Positions 32,968 through 41,552 of a stretch of 64,000 bases of DNA are shown piece by piece. A model generated the notes under the pieces. That model saw only the letters and a program-made list of their open reading frames with translations. It searched no databases and was not told where the DNA came from. The DNA is from Microbispora oryzae (GTDB taxonomy: Bacteria > Actinomycetota > Actinomycetes > Streptosporangiales > Streptosporangiaceae). Within the stretch, counting starts at the first letter, position 1. Each line of letters opens with the position of its first letter. A program made the position numbers and the translations under genes. Where the stretch lies: the NCBI RefSeq assembly GCF_017896165.1, contig NZ_JAFCNB010000009.1:124001-188000 (forward strand). The letters are read 5' to 3'.

Positions 32968-34926
32968 ATGTTCACGAGCGTACTGATCGCGAACCGGGGC
33001 GAGATCGCCGTCCGGATCATCCGCACGCTGCGCGCCATGGGCGTCCGGGCGGTCGCCGTCCACGCCGACGCCGACCGCGACGCCCGGCACGTCCGCGAGG
33101 CCGACATCGCCGTACGGCTCCCGCACGGCTACCTCGACGCCGGCGGCCTGATCGACGCCGCCCTGCGGTCGGGGGCGCAGGCCGTCCACCCCGGCTACGG
33201 GTTCCTGGCGGAGAACGCGGAGTTCGCCCGCCGGTGCGCGGAGGCGGGGCTGGTGTTCGTCGGCCCGCCGCCCGCCGCCATCGAGGCGATGGGCGACAAG
33301 ATCCGGGCCAAGGAGACGGTCGCCGCGGCCGGGGTGCCCGTGGTGCCCGGCGGGGCCGAGCCACACGACGATCTCGCCGAGGTGGCCGCCCGCGTCGGCT
33401 TCCCCGTGCTGATCAAGCCGTCGGCGGGCGGGGGCGGCAAGGGCATGGTCCCGGTCCGCTCGGCCGACGGCCTGCCCGCGGCCGTCGAGTCGGCCCGCCG
33501 TACGGCCCTGGCGGCCTTCGGGGACGGCACCCTGCTGCTGGAGCGGCTGATCGACCGGCCGCGGCACATCGAGATCCAGGTCCTGGCCGACGGCCACGGC
33601 ACCGTCGTCCACCTGGGCGAGCGCGAGTGCAGCCTGCAGCGGCGCCACCAGAAGATCGTCGAGGAGGCGCCCTCGCCGCTGCTCGGCGCGGAGGAGCGGC
33701 GCCGGATGGGCGAGGCGGCGGTGGAGGCGGCCCGGTCGGTGGGCTACGTCGGCGCGGGGACCGTCGAGTTCATCGTCCCCGGCACGGGCGGGCCGTTCGC
33801 GTTCTACTTCATGGAGATGAACACCCGGCTCCAGGTGGAGCACCCGGTTACCGAGATGGTGACCGGCCTCGACCTGGTCGAGCTGCAGCTGCGGGTCGCC
33901 GCGGGGGAGGCCCTGCCGTTCGGGCCGGACGAGGTGCGGCTGACCGGCCACGCCGTCGAGGCCCGCGTCTACGCCGAGGACCCGGCCCGCGGCTTCCTCC
34001 CCACGGGTGGACGGGTCCTGGCGCTGCGCGAGCCCAGGGCCGGGCTGGACGTCCGGGTCGACTCCGGGCTGGCGGAGGGACTCGTGGTGGGCAGCGACTT
34101 CGACCCGATGCTGGCCAAGGTCGCCGCCTGGGGGCCGGACCGGGCCGCCGCGCTCGCCGGTCTCGACCGGGCGCTCGCGGCGACCGCGGTGCTCGGCGTG
34201 ACGACCAACACCGGCTTCCTGCGCGCGCTGCTCGCCGACCCCGACGTGGCGGCGGGCCGGCTCGACACCGGGCTGGTCGAGCGGTTCGCCGCCGGTCTCG
34301 CGGGCGACTCCCCACCCGACGACGTGCTCGCCGCCGCCGCGCTGGTCTTCCACGCCGAGGCGGGTGGCATTGGTGGTGGCGCCGGCGGCGCGGGCGACCC
34401 GTGGGACGTCGCGGACGGCTGGCGGATCGGCGAGCGGGCCTGGACGGTCTACCGCCTGGGTGTGCCGGTCCGGGTGCGGGGGACGGCCGCGGACGCCGAG
34501 GAAGTGGAGGTCGACGGGCGCGGGCTCGGCCCGGCCCGGCTCGTCATGGACGGCGACGAGGTGTCCGTCACCATCGGCGGCCTCACCCGCCGCTACGCCG
34601 TCGCCAGGGACCGCGAGACCGTGTGGCTGGGGGAGGGCGGCCGGGCCTGGGCGGTCACCCGCCACGACCCGGGTGACCCCGGCGACCCGGAGAGCGCCGG
34701 CCACGCCGCCGACGGCGTCGTCCGCAGCCCCATGCCGGGCACGGTGCTGGTGGTGAAGGCGGCGCGGGGCGACCGGGTGGCGAAGGGCCAGCCGCTGATC
34801 GTCGTGGAGGCGATGAAGATGGAGCACACGCTGACCGCCCCCCTCGACGGGGTGCTCGCCGAGCTGCGGGCCAGGACCGGCCAGGCGGTCGAGCTGGACG
34901 CCGTGCTGGCGGTGGTGACGCCGTGA
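32968..34926 (+). CDS. Biotin carboxylase / biotin carrier alpha subunit, probably methylcrotonoyl-CoA carboxylase alpha
   Basis: 652 residues. N-terminal biotin carboxylase ([21 protein letters not shown]-grasp loop [11 protein letters not shown], catalytic [18 protein letters not shown]) and C-terminal biotinyl domain with Lys617 in [12 protein letters not shown]- and bicarbonate-dependent carboxylation of biotin, partner of the preceding gene. There is a 72-base gap before it. ATG 32968 chosen; GTG 32965 directly before it is equally possible. A short Gly-rich insertion ([12 protein letters not shown]) lies between the domains. It overlaps the lyase gene by GTGA. Confidence 0.92.
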   Translation: MFTSVLIANRGEIAVRIIRTLRAMGVRAVAVHADADRDARHVREADIAVRLPHGYLDAGGLIDAALRSGAQAVHPGYGFLAENAEFARRCAEAGLVFVGPPPAAIEAMGDKIRAKETVAAAGVPVVPGGAEPHDDLAEVAARVGFPVLIKPSAGGGGKGMVPVRSADGLPAAVESARRTALAAFGDGTLLLERLIDRPRHIEIQVLADGHGTVVHLGERECSLQRRHQKIVEEAPSPLLGAEERRRMGEAAVEAARSVGYVGAGTVEFIVPGTGGPFAFYFMEMNTRLQVEHPVTEMVTGLDLVELQLRVAAGEALPFGPDEVRLTGHAVEARVYAEDPARGFLPTGGRVLALREPRAGLDVRVDSGLAEGLVVGSDFDPMLAKVAAWGPDRAAALAGLDRALAATAVLGVTTNTGFLRALLADPDVAAGRLDTGLVERFAAGLAGDSPPDDVLAAAALVFHAEAGGIGGGAGGAGDPWDVADGWRIGERAWTVYRLGVPVRVRGTAADAEEVEVDGRGLGPARLVMDGDEVSVTIGGLTRRYAVARDRETVWLGEGGRAWAVTRHDPGDPGDPESAGHAADGVVRSPMPGTVLVVKAARGDRVAKGQPLIVVEAMKMEHTLTAPLDGVLAELRARTGQAVELDAVLAVVTP

Positions 34927-35831
34927 AGGTGACGATCTACGAGGTGGGGCCGCGCGACGGCCTGCAGAACGAGGCGGCCATCCTGCCCGTCGAGGTGAAG
35001 GCCGAGTTCGTCCGGCGCCTGGCCGAGGCCGGGCTGACGGTCATCGAGGCCACCAGCTTCGTCCACCCCAAGTGGGTGCCCCAGCTAGCGGACGCCGCCG
35101 AGCTGCTGGCGGGCCTGTCCCCGGCGCCAGGCGTGCGTTATCCCGTGCTCGTGCCCAACGAGCGGGGGCTCGACCGAGCCCTGGAGTGCGCGCTCGGCAC
35201 CGGAGGCGTCACGGACATCGCGATCTTCGGCAGCGCGACCGAGTCGTTCGCCCGGCGCAACCTCAACCGCACGGTCGAGTCGCAGTTCGACATGTTCGCC
35301 CCGGTCGTCGAGCGGGCGCTCGCCAACGGCCTGCGGGTCAGGGCGTACGTCTCGATGTGCTTCGCCGATCCGTGGGAGGGGCCGGTCGCGCCCGAGCGGG
35401 TGGTGGAGGTGGGCCGGCGGCTGCTCGGCCTCGGGTGCGCCGAGCTGTCGCTCGGCGACACCATCGGCGTCGGCACGCCGGGCCACGTCGAGGCGCTGCT
35501 CGACGCCTTCGAGGCGGGCGGCGTCGGCCTCGACCGGCTCGCCGTCCACTTCCACGACACCTACGGCCAGGCACTCGCCAACACCCTCACCGCCCTGCGC
35601 CGGGGCATAACGGTCGTGGACGCCTCGACCGGCGGCATCGGCGGCTGCCCGTACGCGAAGAGCGCGACGGGCAACCTCGCGACCGAGGACCTGGTGTGGA
35701 TGCTCGACGGTCTCGGGATCGAGACGGGCGTCGACGTCAGGTCGCTGGCCGCCACCAGCCTGTGGCTGGCCGACCTGCTCGGCCGCCCCAGCCCGTCCCG
35801 CGTCGTCCAGGCCCTCGCGAAGGAGATCTAG
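34923..35831 (+). CDS. Hydroxymethylglutaryl-CoA lyase
   Basis: 302 residues. Cleaves HMG-CoA to acetyl-CoA and acetoacetate, last step of leucine breakdown. Family motifs: [12 protein letters not shown] near residue 9, [15 protein letters not shown], metal-binding [13 protein letters not shown] and the catalytic-Cys loop [23 protein letters not shown] 34923 overlaps the preceding stop, giving tight coupling with the carboxylase. The hydratase that would join the two steps (methylglutaconyl-CoA hydratase) is not in this operon; the enoyl-CoA hydratase at 50709-51560 belongs to another one. Confidence 0.94.
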   Translation: MKVTIYEVGPRDGLQNEAAILPVEVKAEFVRRLAEAGLTVIEATSFVHPKWVPQLADAAELLAGLSPAPGVRYPVLVPNERGLDRALECALGTGGVTDIAIFGSATESFARRNLNRTVESQFDMFAPVVERALANGLRVRAYVSMCFADPWEGPVAPERVVEVGRRLLGLGCAELSLGDTIGVGTPGHVEALLDAFEAGGVGLDRLAVHFHDTYGQALANTLTALRRGITVVDASTGGIGGCPYAKSATGNLATEDLVWMLDGLGIETGVDVRSLAATSLWLADLLGRPSPSRVVQALAKEI

Positions 35832-36977
35832 ATGCTTTCCGACGAGCACGCGGAACTGCGCAAGACGATCGAGGAGTTCGCCCGCTCCGAGGTGGCCCCC
35901 GTCATAGGTGACTACTACGAGCGCTGCGCGTTCCCGTACGAGATCATCCGGAAGATGGGCGCGATGGGCCTGTTCGGTCTGCCGGTCCCCGAGGAGTACG
36001 GAGGGATGGGCGGCGACTACTTCGCGCTCTGCCTCGCGCTGGAGGAGCTGGCCAGGGTCGACTCCTCCGTGGCCATCACGCTGGAGGCCGCGGTCTCGCT
36101 GGGGGAGATGCCGATCCTGCGGTTCGGCAGCCCCGAACAGAAGGAGCGGTGGCTGCCGCGGATGGCCGCGGGCGAGGTGCTGGGGGCCTTCGGCCTCACC
36201 GAGCCGGGCGGGGGCTCCGACGTCCCCGGCGGCATGCGGACGACGGCCGTGCTCGACGGCGGGGAGTGGGTCGTCGACGGCACCAAGGCGTTCATCACCA
36301 ACGCGGGCACCGACATCACCGGCGTCGTCGCGGTCGCCGCGATCACCGGGCGCCGGGGCGAGAAGCCGGAGATCTCCACGATCCTGGTGCCGTCCGGGAC
36401 GCCCGGTTTCACCGTCTCGAAGAAATACTCCAAGGTCGGCTGGTCGGCGTCCGACACCCGCGAGCTGTCGTTCGACGGCTGCCGGGTGCCCGAGGCGAAC
36501 CTGCTCGGTGAGCGCGGCCGGGGCTACGCGCAGTTCCTCCAGACGCTCGACGAGGGCCGGGTCGCCATCGCCGCGCTGTCGGTCGGCCTCGCGCAGGGCT
36601 GCGTGGACGAGTCCGTCAGGTACGCCGGGGAGCGCCGGGCCTTCGGCCGGGAGATCGGCCGCTACCAGGCCATCCAGTTCAAGATCGCGGATATGGAGGC
36701 GCGGGTCCACACGGCCAGGCTCGCCTACTACCACGCGGCCGAGCGGATGCTCGCCGGCCTGCCGTTCAAGAAGGAGGCCGCGATCGCCAAGCTCGTCTCC
36801 TCGAACGCGGCGATGGACAACGCCCGCGACGCGACGCAGATCTTCGGCGGGTACGGCTTCATGAACGAGTTTCCCGTGGGCCGCTTCTACCGGGACGCCA
36901 AGATCCTGGAGATCGGCGAGGGCACCAGTGAGGTGCAGCGCATGCTGATCGCCCGAGAGCTCGGCATGGGCGCTTAA
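35832..36977 (+). CDS. Acyl-CoA dehydrogenase, short/branched-chain type (AcdH-like)
   Basis: 381 residues. FAD-dependent alpha,beta-dehydrogenation of an acyl-CoA. FAD motif GAFGLTEPGGGSDV, GFTVSKKYSKVGWSASDT, FGGYGFMNEFPVGRFYRD. In the C-terminal motif ILEIGEGTSEVQ the catalytic base position is Glu363. Isovaleryl-CoA dehydrogenases normally carry Ala or Gly there and place the base elsewhere, so this protein is more like the broad short/branched-chain enzyme AcdH of Streptomyces than a dedicated isovaleryl-CoA dehydrogenase. It starts directly after the lyase stop (0 bases) and closes the operon. Confidence 0.92.
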   Translation: MLSDEHAELRKTIEEFARSEVAPVIGDYYERCAFPYEIIRKMGAMGLFGLPVPEEYGGMGGDYFALCLALEELARVDSSVAITLEAAVSLGEMPILRFGSPEQKERWLPRMAAGEVLGAFGLTEPGGGSDVPGGMRTTAVLDGGEWVVDGTKAFITNAGTDITGVVAVAAITGRRGEKPEISTILVPSGTPGFTVSKKYSKVGWSASDTRELSFDGCRVPEANLLGERGRGYAQFLQTLDEGRVAIAALSVGLAQGCVDESVRYAGERRAFGREIGRYQAIQFKIADMEARVHTARLAYYHAAERMLAGLPFKKEAAIAKLVSSNAAMDNARDATQIFGGYGFMNEFPVGRFYRDAKILEIGEGTSEVQRMLIARELGMGA

Positions 36978-37049
36978 CCTGGTGTTATCGAGGAATACAC
37001 GTGGGCCCGAGGCCAAAGACCTCGGCCCGGCGTCAGGGAAGATCTGGCA

Positions 37050-37082
37050 GGCCCGCGTCAGCCACTATCACTGACGCGGGCC
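37050..37082. terminator. 12-bp hairpin terminator after acyl-CoA dehydrogenase
   Basis: GGCCCGCGTCAG (37050-37061), 9-base loop, CTGACGCGGGCC (37071-37082). A weaker bulged GC hairpin lies at about 37004-37027. They separate the operon from the convergent small membrane protein. Confidence 0.82.
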
Positions 37083-37111
37083 GATACCCACCGTAGGTCC
37101 CGGAGCCGAAG

Positions 37112-37693
37112 CTAGCGGATGGTGACCTTCGCCGTTGCCGGGTCGCTCGGGAGGGCGGTCCGGGTACGGCCGAGGACACCTGCGCTGAGCACGAGCCACA
37201 GCAGGTCCCAGCCCCCGATGGTCCAGAGCGCCAGCGGCGCCGGCGGGCCGCCAGAGCCGATCATCACTGGGATCAGCACGAGGATGGTGTAAAGGCCGAG
37301 CGTGAGCGGCAGGAACCGGGACGACCCGGCCCAGACTCCCGCGCGGATGACGGCCACGCCGGCGGTTATGAGGCCTGCCCCGGTCAGGATCGGGGAGACG
37401 CTGAACAGCGCGTCGCCGAGGTCCGGGTTGCTCGGCCAGATCACTTCGGCCGCGGCGATGATGAGCTGGCCCCCGATCGCGGCGGCTAGGCCCGTGCGGG
37501 CTACCCGGCTGCGCCCACCAGCGTCCGAGAACGCGAGGGCGGCAACGGCCAAAAGCTCTCCGATGTGGATGATCGCCCGGATCAGCCAGCCCGACGACGG
37601 CTCCCAGCCGGCGATGGCCGAGCCGACGACGTACACGATGGCGAACCCGGTGATCAGAAGGGCGGCGACGGCGCTCACCCGGGACTTGTCCAT
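37112..37693 (-). CDS. Six-helix membrane protein, unknown function
   Basis: 193 residues with about six hydrophobic segments (AVAALLITGFAIVYVVGSAIAG, IHIGELLAVAALAFS, TGLAAAIGGQLIIAAAEVIW, ILTGAGLITAGVAVI, LGLYTILVLIPVMIG, WDLLWLVLSAGVLG) and short loops. No recognised motif. ATG 37693 is preceded by GAGGAGCTC. It is divergent from the histidine kinase (139 bases between starts) and may be its sensory partner or target; that is speculation. Confidence 0.7.
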   Translation of the reverse strand: MDKSRVSAVAALLITGFAIVYVVGSAIAGWEPSSGWLIRAIIHIGELLAVAALAFSDAGGRSRVARTGLAAAIGGQLIIAAAEVIWPSNPDLGDALFSVSPILTGAGLITAGVAVIRAGVWAGSSRFLPLTLGLYTILVLIPVMIGSGGPPAPLALWTIGGWDLLWLVLSAGVLGRTRTALPSDPATAKVTIR

Positions 37694-37765
37694 ACAGAGC
37701 TCCTCACAGCGGTCAACGGACTGTGAACACCGTGACGCACAGGGGAGGTCCCGGGCAGCCGTGCC

Positions 37766-37789
37766 GGCACCTGTCGCTCAACAGGTGCC
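37766..37789. promoter_or_regulatory. Inverted repeat GGCACCTGT-N6-ACAGGTGCC
   Basis: Perfect 9-bp arms in the divergent region between the small membrane protein and the histidine kinase, centred 55 bases before the kinase start. Fits an operator for the NarL-type response regulator or a short attenuator hairpin. Confidence 0.5.
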
Positions 37790-37832
37790 AGCACGCTTGT
37801 GACCGACGCTTTCACGCTGCGACCATCGCGGG

Positions 37833-39758
37833 GTGGCTCGGTTCGGGATGCGCGCGCTGCCAGCGGCACTGCTGGTGCTCGCCGTCCTTGGCGCCGTCGC
37901 CTCGGTGCCGTTGTCGCTCGGGCGGGAGCCGCTGTACGACACCATCCTCTACCCGGTCAACGGGGTAGCCCTCACCCTGGCCGGTGCGCTGATCGCCTCG
38001 TACCAGTGGAGGAACCCGCTCGGCTGGCTGCTGGTCGCCATGGGCGTCGAGGCGGCCTGGGTCGAGTTCGCCGAAGGATACGGCTACCACCCTGGATGGC
38101 CGGCGGTCGACTCGATCGAGTGGGTCGGCAACTGGGCCAACATGCTCGGCATCGGGGCGACCGCGCTCGTGCTCACCCTGTTCCCGACCGGCCGGGGGCT
38201 CAGCCCAGGTCGGCGGGTGCTCGTGTGGGCGGGGGCCGTGTCGACCGGGCTCCTGGCGTTCGGAGCGGCATTCGGGCACGCCTCCGACCCGGTCTTTCGC
38301 TCCGGACGCAACCCGTACGCGCTTGACGGTCTGGAGCCGGTGTACCTCGTCGGTCAGGTGCTGTTCTCGGCATCGCTCGTGATGGCAATCGTCGTACTAG
38401 TCGTCCGGTTCGTCCGGTCGCGCGGGATCGAGCGGCAGCAACTGAAGTGGGTGGCCTACGTGGTCGCCCTGCTGGCGGTCGCCGGTCCGCTCGCCATCTT
38501 CTTCTACAACGACAGCGTTCTGGTCCAGATCGCGATCGCGGTGGTCGTCACCGGCCTGCCGGCTGCGATCTGCGTCGCGATCCTGCGCTACCGGCTCTAC
38601 GACATCGACATCATCATCAACCGGACGCTGGTCTACGGTCTGCTCACCGTGTTACTCGCCGCCACCTACCTCGGCACGGCCTTCGTCCTCGGGGCGCTGA
38701 TCGGCCAACGCGGGTCGCCGTGGGTGACGGCCGGGGCGACCCTCGCCGCGGCTACCGCATTCCGGCCGCTCCGGTCGCGGATCCAGCGCGCCGTGGACCG
38801 GCGGTTCCGGCCGGCCCGGTACGAGGCGTTCGCCCGCGTCGACGCCTTTCTCGCCGACCTCCGGGCCGGCCAGGCCGACCCGGAGGCGCTCGAAGCACTG
38901 CTCCGGGCGGTCACCGAGCGGCCGGACCTTCAGCTCCGGTACGTCCTGCCGAACGAACCCGTACCGGTCCAGCAGACCGACGACGGGCGCGTCACCCGGA
39001 TCGTCGAGCGAGCCGGCACCCCCCTGGCCGTCCTCACCTACATCGACACCACGCCGGACACGGTCCAGCTGCTGGTGGAGGTCGTCGAACGGGCCGGCCT
39101 GGCGGTCGAGATCGGACGGTTGCGGGCCGAGCTCCACCGCCGGCTCCTGGAGGTCGAAGCGTCCAGGGCCCGCATCGTCGCCGCCGCCTACGAGGAGCGC
39201 CGGCGCCTGGAACGGGACCTGCACGACGGGGCCCAGCAGCGGCTGGTCAGCGTCGGCCTGGCGCTACGCCACACCCAGTTCGCGCTCAGCGACTCGGCGG
39301 CGGCCCGGGCCATCGACGGCGCCGTCGAGGAGCTGACGGTCGCCATCGCCGAGCTTCGGGTGCTGGCGCAGGGCGTACGTCCGGCCTACCTCGACGACGG
39401 GCTCGACGTAGCCCTTCGCGAGCTGGCCAGCCGGACCCCGCTGCCCGTCACCGTCCACATTGGACCCGACCGCTTCCCAACCGACATCGAGTCCACCGCG
39501 TACTTCGTCGCCTGCGAAGCGTTGACCAACGCGGTGAAGCACTCGGGCGCGACCTACATCGAGATACAAACCCGGATCCTCGATGACCGGCTCGTCCTGA
39601 TTGTCCGCGACAACGGTATCGGCGGCGCCCAACCAGCCCGCGGAACCGGTCTGCGTGGACTCTCCGATCGGGTCTCGGCCCAGGGCGGTCGTCTCCACGT
39701 CGAAAGCCGGCCCGGCGCGGGCACCACCCTCACCGCGGAGCTGCCATGCGGATCGTGA
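37833..39758 (+). CDS. NarL-type sensor histidine kinase
   Basis: 641 residues. Seven or eight N-terminal membrane segments, including LYDIDIIINRTLVYGLLTVLLAATYLG, a GAF-like linker, HisKA_3 with the phospho-His in RRLERDLHDGAQQRLVSVGLALRHTQ near residue 463, and HATPase (ACEALTNAVKHSGAT, RDNGIGG, RGTGLRGLSDRVSAQGG). Autophosphorylates in response to an unknown membrane or envelope signal and passes phosphate to the next gene's product. GTG 37833 has only a weak G-rich sequence before it; ATG 37848 is an alternative. Overlaps the regulator gene by 13 bases. Confidence 0.92.
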   Translation: MARFGMRALPAALLVLAVLGAVASVPLSLGREPLYDTILYPVNGVALTLAGALIASYQWRNPLGWLLVAMGVEAAWVEFAEGYGYHPGWPAVDSIEWVGNWANMLGIGATALVLTLFPTGRGLSPGRRVLVWAGAVSTGLLAFGAAFGHASDPVFRSGRNPYALDGLEPVYLVGQVLFSASLVMAIVVLVVRFVRSRGIERQQLKWVAYVVALLAVAGPLAIFFYNDSVLVQIAIAVVVTGLPAAICVAILRYRLYDIDIIINRTLVYGLLTVLLAATYLGTAFVLGALIGQRGSPWVTAGATLAAATAFRPLRSRIQRAVDRRFRPARYEAFARVDAFLADLRAGQADPEALEALLRAVTERPDLQLRYVLPNEPVPVQQTDDGRVTRIVERAGTPLAVLTYIDTTPDTVQLLVEVVERAGLAVEIGRLRAELHRRLLEVEASRARIVAAAYEERRRLERDLHDGAQQRLVSVGLALRHTQFALSDSAAARAIDGAVEELTVAIAELRVLAQGVRPAYLDDGLDVALRELASRTPLPVTVHIGPDRFPTDIESTAYFVACEALTNAVKHSGATYIEIQTRILDDRLVLIVRDNGIGGAQPARGTGLRGLSDRVSAQGGRLHVESRPGAGTTLTAELPCGS

Positions 39759-40399
39759 TCGCCGAGGACCAAGTGCTACTGCGCGAAGGACTGGTCCGGC
39801 TATTCACCGACCGCGGCCACGACATCGTCGCCGCCGTCGGAGACGCCGAGGCGCTGCGATCGTCGGTCGATCAGCACCGGCCCGACCTGGCCCTCGTCGA
39901 CATCCGCATGCCGCCGACCTTCACCGATGAAGGCACGCGGGCCGCTCGTATCATCAAGGACACCTACCCGAACCTGGGCGTGCTCGTGCTGTCGCAACAC
40001 ATCGACACCAAGCACGCCATCACCCTGGTCAGTCGGCCCGGGTTCGGATACCTCCTCAAGGACCGCGTCCTCAACGTGGAAGACTTCCTCGCCGCGGCCC
40101 AACGGGTCGCCGGCGGCGGCTCCGCGCTCGACCCCCAGGTGGTCGGAGCCCTGATGGCGGTCCGCCGTGACGACCCCCTCGCCGCGCTCTCCGAGCGTGA
40201 ACGTGACGTCCTCGCGTTGATGGCCGAGGGCCTCAACAATCCCGCGATCGCCCGACGCCTGGTCGTCAGTGAACGCACCGTCGAGGGCCACGTCAGGCAT
40301 CTCCTGCTCAAGCTCGACCTGGCCGAGTCCAGCGACGGCAACCGCCGGGTGCTCGCCGTCCTGACCTACCTCCGGCGAAACGACGGCGACGCAGGGTAG
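39746..40399 (+). CDS. NarL/FixJ-type response regulator
   Basis: 217 residues. Receiver domain with acidic pocket (IAEDQ), phospho-acceptor Asp52 in LALVDIRMPP and Lys in YLLKDRV; LuxR-type HTH LSERERDVLALMAEGLNNPAIARRL, SERTVEGHVRHLLLKLDL. DNA-binding output partner of the preceding kinase, with which its start overlaps by 13 bases. Candidate target: the inverted repeat at 37766-37789 in its own operon promoter. Followed by a bidirectional terminator. Confidence 0.94.
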   Translation: MRIVIAEDQVLLREGLVRLFTDRGHDIVAAVGDAEALRSSVDQHRPDLALVDIRMPPTFTDEGTRAARIIKDTYPNLGVLVLSQHIDTKHAITLVSRPGFGYLLKDRVLNVEDFLAAAQRVAGGGSALDPQVVGALMAVRRDDPLAALSERERDVLALMAEGLNNPAIARRLVVSERTVEGHVRHLLLKLDLAESSDGNRRVLAVLTYLRRNDGDAG

Positions 40400-40487
40400 G
40401 TGGATTCCCTCGGATGCGGCGGCGAGGCAGTCGCACACACGGGCACAGCGAGTGCAAGAGAGCCGCGGGTGAGTTGCCTGGACGGGA

Positions 40488-40522
40488 GGAGGCCTCCCCC
40501 ATCGGCGATGGGGAAGGCCTCC
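40488..40522. terminator. 16-bp near-perfect hairpin between response regulator and secreted peptide
   Basis: GGAGGCCTCCCCCATC (40488-40503), loop GGC, GATGGGGAAGGCCTCC (40507-40522), one mismatch; bidirectional position. Confidence 0.82.
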
Positions 40523-40543
40523 GGTGCCGGTGCGGCGAGGACG

Positions 40544-40867
40544 TCAGCGCCGGTGCCAGTTGTGCAGGCAGTGCCAGCCCGTCGGGGTGCGGTAGTAGTA
40601 ACGGCCGTGGATCCACCGGACGTGCCGGTAGGACGGGTACCGCTGGACCGGTACGAACCGGTGGACGTACCTGTGGCGTGGCGCCCACCACGCGGGCACG
40701 TAGCCGTCCGGACCCGTGAACGCCGGCTGATAGACGTGGTCGGGGTGGTGGACGGCCGTGGTGCCGGAGGCGGGCGCCGCCTGCGCGGGTGCGGCGCCGA
40801 TGGCCATCCAGCCCGCGGCCGCGCAGGCGATCAGGACGGGGGCGATCCCTTTCGAGAGCTTCACCAT
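40544..40867 (-). CDS. Small secreted His/Tyr/Trp-rich protein, unknown function
   Basis: 107 residues. Signal peptide with core IAPVLIACAAAGWMAIGA and cleavage after APAQA; the mature part of about 75 residues is rich in His, Tyr, Trp and Arg (WWAPRHRYVHRFVPVQRY, ending in HCLHNWHRR) with a single Cys. ATG 40867 is preceded by GGGAGA 5 bases upstream; the longer frame is not signal-like. No family recognised; the aromatic/His content suggests metal or wall-surface binding, which is only a guess. Confidence 0.72.
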   Translation of the reverse strand: MVKLSKGIAPVLIACAAAGWMAIGAAPAQAAPASGTTAVHHPDHVYQPAFTGPDGYVPAWWAPRHRYVHRFVPVQRYPSYRHVRWIHGRYYYRTPTGWHCLHNWHRR

Positions 40868-41088
40868 GTCTCCCTTCGATGCGCGTCGTCGGCCCCGCTC
40901 AAGTGCCGGGACCTGTGCCGACTCTCGATGCCGGCATGCGCTTTTCACGGACGGTGATTCCTCGTTTACGGTCCGTTGACACATCTGAGCAGATGATCGT
41001 CTGTTTCTTTACCGTCCGGGTGCTCCATGCCCGAGTGGGGGGCCTCCGGGCTGGAGTTCTCAATTGGACGGATATACGGCCGAAATCC

Positions 41089-41094
41089 TAGAGT
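41089..41094 (+). promoter_or_regulatory. -10-like TAGAGT for leaderless GNAT gene
   Basis: TAGAGT ends 7 bases before ATG 41102; no Shine-Dalgarno is present. Confidence 0.45.
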
Positions 41095-41101
41095 CCATTT
41101 C

Positions 41102-41536
41102 ATGACGTCTGATGATCTCCTGATCCGCGGAGCCGAGCAGTCGGACGGCGAGGAGATCTTCGCTCTCGCCCGTGAGTTCGCGGTGACGTTCCGCCCCGAG
41201 CGGGCGCCCTTCGACGCCGCCCTGCCGCGGCTGCTGGAGGACGAGGACGCGTATCTCGCGGTGGCGACCGTCGGCGGGACCATCCGGGGCTACCTGCTGG
41301 GGTACGCCCATCTCACGCTCTTCGCCAACGGCCCGGTGGCCTGGGTCGAGGAGGCGATGATCGAGCGCGCCTACCGCAGGCACGGCATCGGCCGGCGGCT
41401 GCTCGAGGACTTCGAGACGTGGGCGCGGTCGCGCGGCGCGGGATACGTGGCCCTCGCCACGCGCCGCGCCGCCGAGTTCTACGGCGCGCTGGGCTACGAG
41501 GTCTCCGCGACCTACTACCGGAAACTGCTCAGATAG
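41102..41536 (+). CDS. GNAT family N-acetyltransferase
   Basis: 144 residues, the normal size of a single GNAT fold. Acetyl-CoA binding loop is in AMIERAYRRHGIGRRLLEDFETWARSRG, with the R-x-x-G-I-G pattern, and the C-terminal YGALGYEVSATYYRKLL matches the last strands. Acceptor unknown. ATG 41102 fits the TAGAGT box; the upstream open frame has no GNAT character. Convergent with the proline-rich protein gene, 16 bases apart. Confidence 0.88.
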   Translation: MTSDDLLIRGAEQSDGEEIFALAREFAVTFRPERAPFDAALPRLLEDEDAYLAVATVGGTIRGYLLGYAHLTLFANGPVAWVEEAMIERAYRRHGIGRRLLEDFETWARSRGAGYVALATRRAAEFYGALGYEVSATYYRKLLR

Positions 41537-41552
41537 GCCCGCCGCCCGGGGG

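Noticed and set aside
31294-34827. 1177-codon minus-strand frame under the carboxylase genes
   Set aside because: The plus strand contains two well-formed carboxylase subunits with biotin and crotonase motifs. The antisense frame has only low-complexity Arg/Gly/Val composition.
37112-40399. Possible horizontally acquired block (small membrane protein plus two-component system)
   Set aside because: Some codons such as CTA are slightly more frequent, but there is no repeat, integrase or sharp composition change at the borders.
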